Position numbers and translations under genes: made by a program. From Sphingomonas faeni (GTDB lineage Bacteria > Pseudomonadota > Alphaproteobacteria > Sphingomonadales > Sphingomonadaceae), in contig NZ_JALPNF010000002.1 of NCBI RefSeq assembly GCF_023195535.1, positions 124,001-188,000 on the forward strand: a stretch of 64,000 bases of DNA. Reading direction: 5' to 3'. A model generated the notes under the pieces. That model was not told the DNA's origin, ran no database searches, and worked only from the letters and a program-made list of their open reading frames with translations. Below, in pieces: positions 63,251-64,000 of this stretch. Every line of letters starts with the position of its first letter. The first letter of the stretch is position 1.

Positions 63251-63598
63251 TTATAGACGGGACGCCTTTATTGTAGCGAACCATGCCGCATAGGGGGTCG
63301 TCCTGGCCATATGTCGGTTCAAATCGGGAGCCTCGTCCGTCCACCACACCGGACCTCTTTCGCCGAGATGCCGCTTGGCCACGTCAACCGCAGCGTGCGC
63401 CGCCTGTTCGGCGTCCGCATCGTCGTTTCGACGAGCCTGCGCCACCGCACGACGGGCGTTCATCAGATCATGCACGAATCGATCCCGATCCGCATCGGAC
63501 AGATCGGGGTTCGCCTTGCGCCACAACCGACCGCGGACGACGATATAGCGACCGTCGGGCGTCGACAGCGGCGGGTCCTCGTCCGCGCTTCGGGTCAT
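63251..63598 (-). CDS. Conserved hypothetical protein
   Basis: 115-residue soluble protein opening [20 protein letters not shown] then [20 protein letters not shown], followed by an Ala/Arg-rich helix ([20 protein letters not shown]) and a [20 protein letters not shown] end. It resembles a widespread family of short hypothetical proteins with this [13 protein letters not shown] start; no function is known. Its ATG overlaps the stop of the SDR gene as ATGA, so it is probably translated after it. The stretch 63109-63250 upstream of the GntA-like gene shows no gene or known riboswitch. Confidence 0.78.
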   Translation of the reverse strand: MTRSADEDPPLSTPDGRYIVVRGRLWRKANPDLSDADRDRFVHDLMNARRAVAQARRNDDADAEQAAHAAVDVAKRHLGERGPVWWTDEAPDLNRHMARTTPYAAWFATIKASRL

Positions 63599-64000
63599 GC
63601 GGCGGTCTTGCCATACTCCTGTCGCGTCACCGGGTGGCTCGACGACAGGCCGCCATCGACCGCGATCGCCTGGCCGTTGACGTAGCTGGCGTCGTCGGAG
63701 GCGAGGAACAGCGCGACTTTCGCCAGTTCCTCGGGCTGCGCGCCGCGGTGGAGCGGGTTGAGGCGGCCGACGCGGTCCATCTTGTTCGCCTCGCGCGCAT
63801 AGTCGAACACGGGTTTGGTCATGCCGGTCTCGGTCAGGCCTGGGCAGATCGCGTTGACGCGGACGTTCGAGCCGGTGAGCTGCTGCGCGGAGACGGCGGC
63901 GAGGTTGATGACGCCGGCCTTGGACGCGGAATAGGCGGGCGAGCCGGCGCCGGAGCGGATGCCGGCGACGCTGGCGGTGAGGACGATCGCGCCCTTGCCG
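63595..64000 (-). CDS. Short-chain dehydrogenase/reductase, 5' end outside window
   Basis: C-terminal 134 residues of a classical SDR; the N-terminal nucleotide-binding part lies beyond 64000. Visible are [20 protein letters not shown] with the catalytic serine region, [20 protein letters not shown] with the Tyr-x3-Lys pair, [16 protein letters not shown], and the family ending [25 protein letters not shown]. Substrate cannot be told. It is coupled to the conserved hypothetical gene downstream. Confidence 0.9.
   Translation of the reverse strand, partial: GKGAIVLTASVAGIRSGAGSPAYSASKAGVINLAAVSAQQLTGSNVRVNAICPGLTETGMTKPVFDYAREANKMDRVGRLNPLHRGAQPEELAKVALFLASDDASYVNGQAIAVDGGLSSSHPVTRQEYGKTAA

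Overview
The window is a high-GC chromosomal segment. It looks like a member of the Sphingomonadales (Sphingomonas or a close relative). The evidence is gene content and order: an eno-ftsB pair, yqeY-dnaG-rpoD, ffh-rpsP-rimM-trmD-rplS, carA/carB divergent from the dnaG operon, a DUF4170 protein, an UrcA-family protein, GGAAC-N16-CGTT (EcfG-type) promoters, and many short intergenic paired-hairpin repeats. It is mostly housekeeping DNA with a few accessory insertions. No tRNA, rRNA, CRISPR array, transposase or integrase was recognised.

Layout. 1-2540: xylulokinase (5' end outside the window) and xylose isomerase. 2571-9582: a TctDE-like two-component system divergent from a solute-binding protein, an OprO/OprP-type porin, a CitMHS citrate transporter and an alpha/beta hydrolase, together a probable citrate/tricarboxylate uptake locus. 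10170-17360: a sulfotransferase-like protein and five glycosyltransferase genes, one a fused sucrose-phosphate synthase/phosphatase. 17539-24484: Pit phosphate transporter, UrcA protein, UvrD/PcrA helicase, an unknown Cys-rich protein, a HigB/HigA toxin-antitoxin pair and two small exported proteins. 24639-32035: S9 peptidase, MFS transporter, DUF885 lipoprotein, alpha/beta hydrolase with a consensus EcfG promoter, and a membrane protein. 32043-35973: ftsB, eno, then a YqjD/YqjE/DUF3618 stress-type membrane-protein operon and a DUF4170 protein. 36542-42645: rhomboid protease, greA, carB, a small unknown gene and carA. 42786-47610: yqeY, a DUF559 nuclease gene, dnaG and rpoD. 47751-49545: an AT-rich island with a DUF262 gene broken by an amber codon and a HEPN RNase-like gene. 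49612-55662: a pseudouridine synthase and the rplS-trmD-(TrxB-like)-rimM-rpsP-ffh block. 55974-64000: GGDEF/EAL protein, mtaB-ftsY, a YciB/IspZ-family protein, Fe/Mn superoxide dismutase, a DUF1989 + YqcI/YcgG (GntA-like) pair, a conserved hypothetical and a partial SDR dehydrogenase.

The most interesting signals are three. First, the DUF262-HEPN pair at 47751-49545 is a candidate defence or toxin-antitoxin cassette whose first gene carries a single in-frame stop. Second, one GC-rich paired-palindrome element occurs in two forms: around and partly inside a DUF559 nuclease gene (43262-43697), and, without that gene, read in frame inside carA (41888-42033). This suggests a REP-like mobile element with an associated endonuclease. 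Third, a small AT-richer gene is coupled between carA and carB by one-base overlaps on both sides.

All calls come from reading the sequence and recalled family knowledge. No database search, alignment or folding program was run, and start codons were chosen from homology at the N-terminus, ribosome-binding sites and overlaps.
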